Source: Cryomorphaceae bacterium
GTDB lineage: Bacteria > Bacteroidota > Bacteroidia > Flavobacteriales_G > Salibacteraceae
Length of the DNA stretch: 6,221 bases
Assembly: GCA_003564735.1 (NCBI GenBank)
Contig: PXEK01000013.1
Coordinates: 1 to 6,221, forward strand
Direction: 5' to 3'
Position numbers and translations under genes: made by a program. Each line of letters begins with the position of its first letter. Within the stretch, counting starts at the first letter, position 1. Under the pieces are notes generated by a model, which worked only from the letters and a program-made list of their open reading frames with translations, was not told the DNA's origin and did no database searches. Shown here in pieces: positions 6,177 through 6,221 of this stretch.

Positions 6177-6221
6177 TAAATTAGTAGTAATTATAATTAT
6201 AAAAAGTTGTCCTGTTCAACC

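Larger units (their letters stand above)
5562..6221. other. AT-rich tail with no confident gene
   Basis: After the terminator the sequence becomes noticeably more AT-rich than the coding part. Two overlapping opposite-strand frames (minus 5772-6176; plus 5937-6179, which starts with TTG) are open, but neither gives a recognisable protein and none is preceded by a TAnnTTTG element. From 5562 to 5771 no frame looks coding. Near the right edge, a short frame from ATG 6154 runs out of the window. No terminal inverted repeats, tRNA or integrase sequence are visible. Confidence 0.55.

Noticed and set aside
6098..6178. Plus-strand peptide starting MYIRPC with a later ESLRTP, faintly like the N-terminus of some IS1634-type transposases
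   Set aside because: It ends at a stop after 27 codons, nothing transposase-like follows in any frame, and no terminal inverted repeats are visible; the similarity is too short to support a mobile element remnant.

Overview
The window looks like a chromosomal segment of a member of the Bacteroidota (Flavobacteriia/Cytophagia-like). Three things support this. TAnnTTTG-type -7 promoter elements sit ahead of the genes. The starts lack good Shine-Dalgarno sequences and have A/T-rich leaders. One gene encodes a lipoprotein whose Cys is followed by an acidic Ser/Asp/Glu stretch of the kind that sends Bacteroidota lipoproteins to the cell surface. The taxonomic call is inference from these features, not from a marker gene.

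Layout. (1) Positions 1-2249, minus strand: about two thirds of a fused isobutyryl-CoA mutase (IcmF). It has a B12-binding domain, then a MeaB-like G domain, then the start of the mutase barrel, and it runs off the left edge. Because it has no stop inside the window, simple ORF finding shows only meaningless plus-strand shadow frames here. (2) Positions 2250-2763: a 514-base non-coding gap with two candidate icmF promoters, one overlapped by two short palindromes. (3) Positions 2764-3972, minus strand: a complete COG0523 (CobW/YciC/ZigA-like) metallochaperone GTPase. A TAnnTTTG element and a Fur/Zur-like 15-bp inverted repeat lie immediately upstream. (4) Positions 3973-4273: a divergent intergenic region. 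(5) Positions 4274-5506, plus strand: a predicted surface-exposed lipoprotein made of two related beta-helix-like halves, followed by a strong intrinsic terminator (5528-5561). (6) Positions 5562-6221: an AT-rich tail without a convincing gene. It has one weak 134-codon minus-strand ORF and some small palindromes.

How the genes relate. There is no obvious operon: icmF and the COG0523 gene share a strand but are 514 bases apart, and each has its own candidate promoter. Both contain G3E-family GTPase domains, one serving B12 cofactor loading/editing and the other metal delivery. The operator-like repeat and the C-terminal domain of the COG0523 protein point to zinc homeostasis rather than to B12. 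The lipoprotein is divergent from the COG0523 gene and rich in His, Asp and Glu, so a metal-related role is possible but unproven. I see no mobile element, CRISPR array, RNA gene or clearly new multi-gene system. The most useful leads are the candidate Zur-type operator and the duplicated surface lipoprotein.
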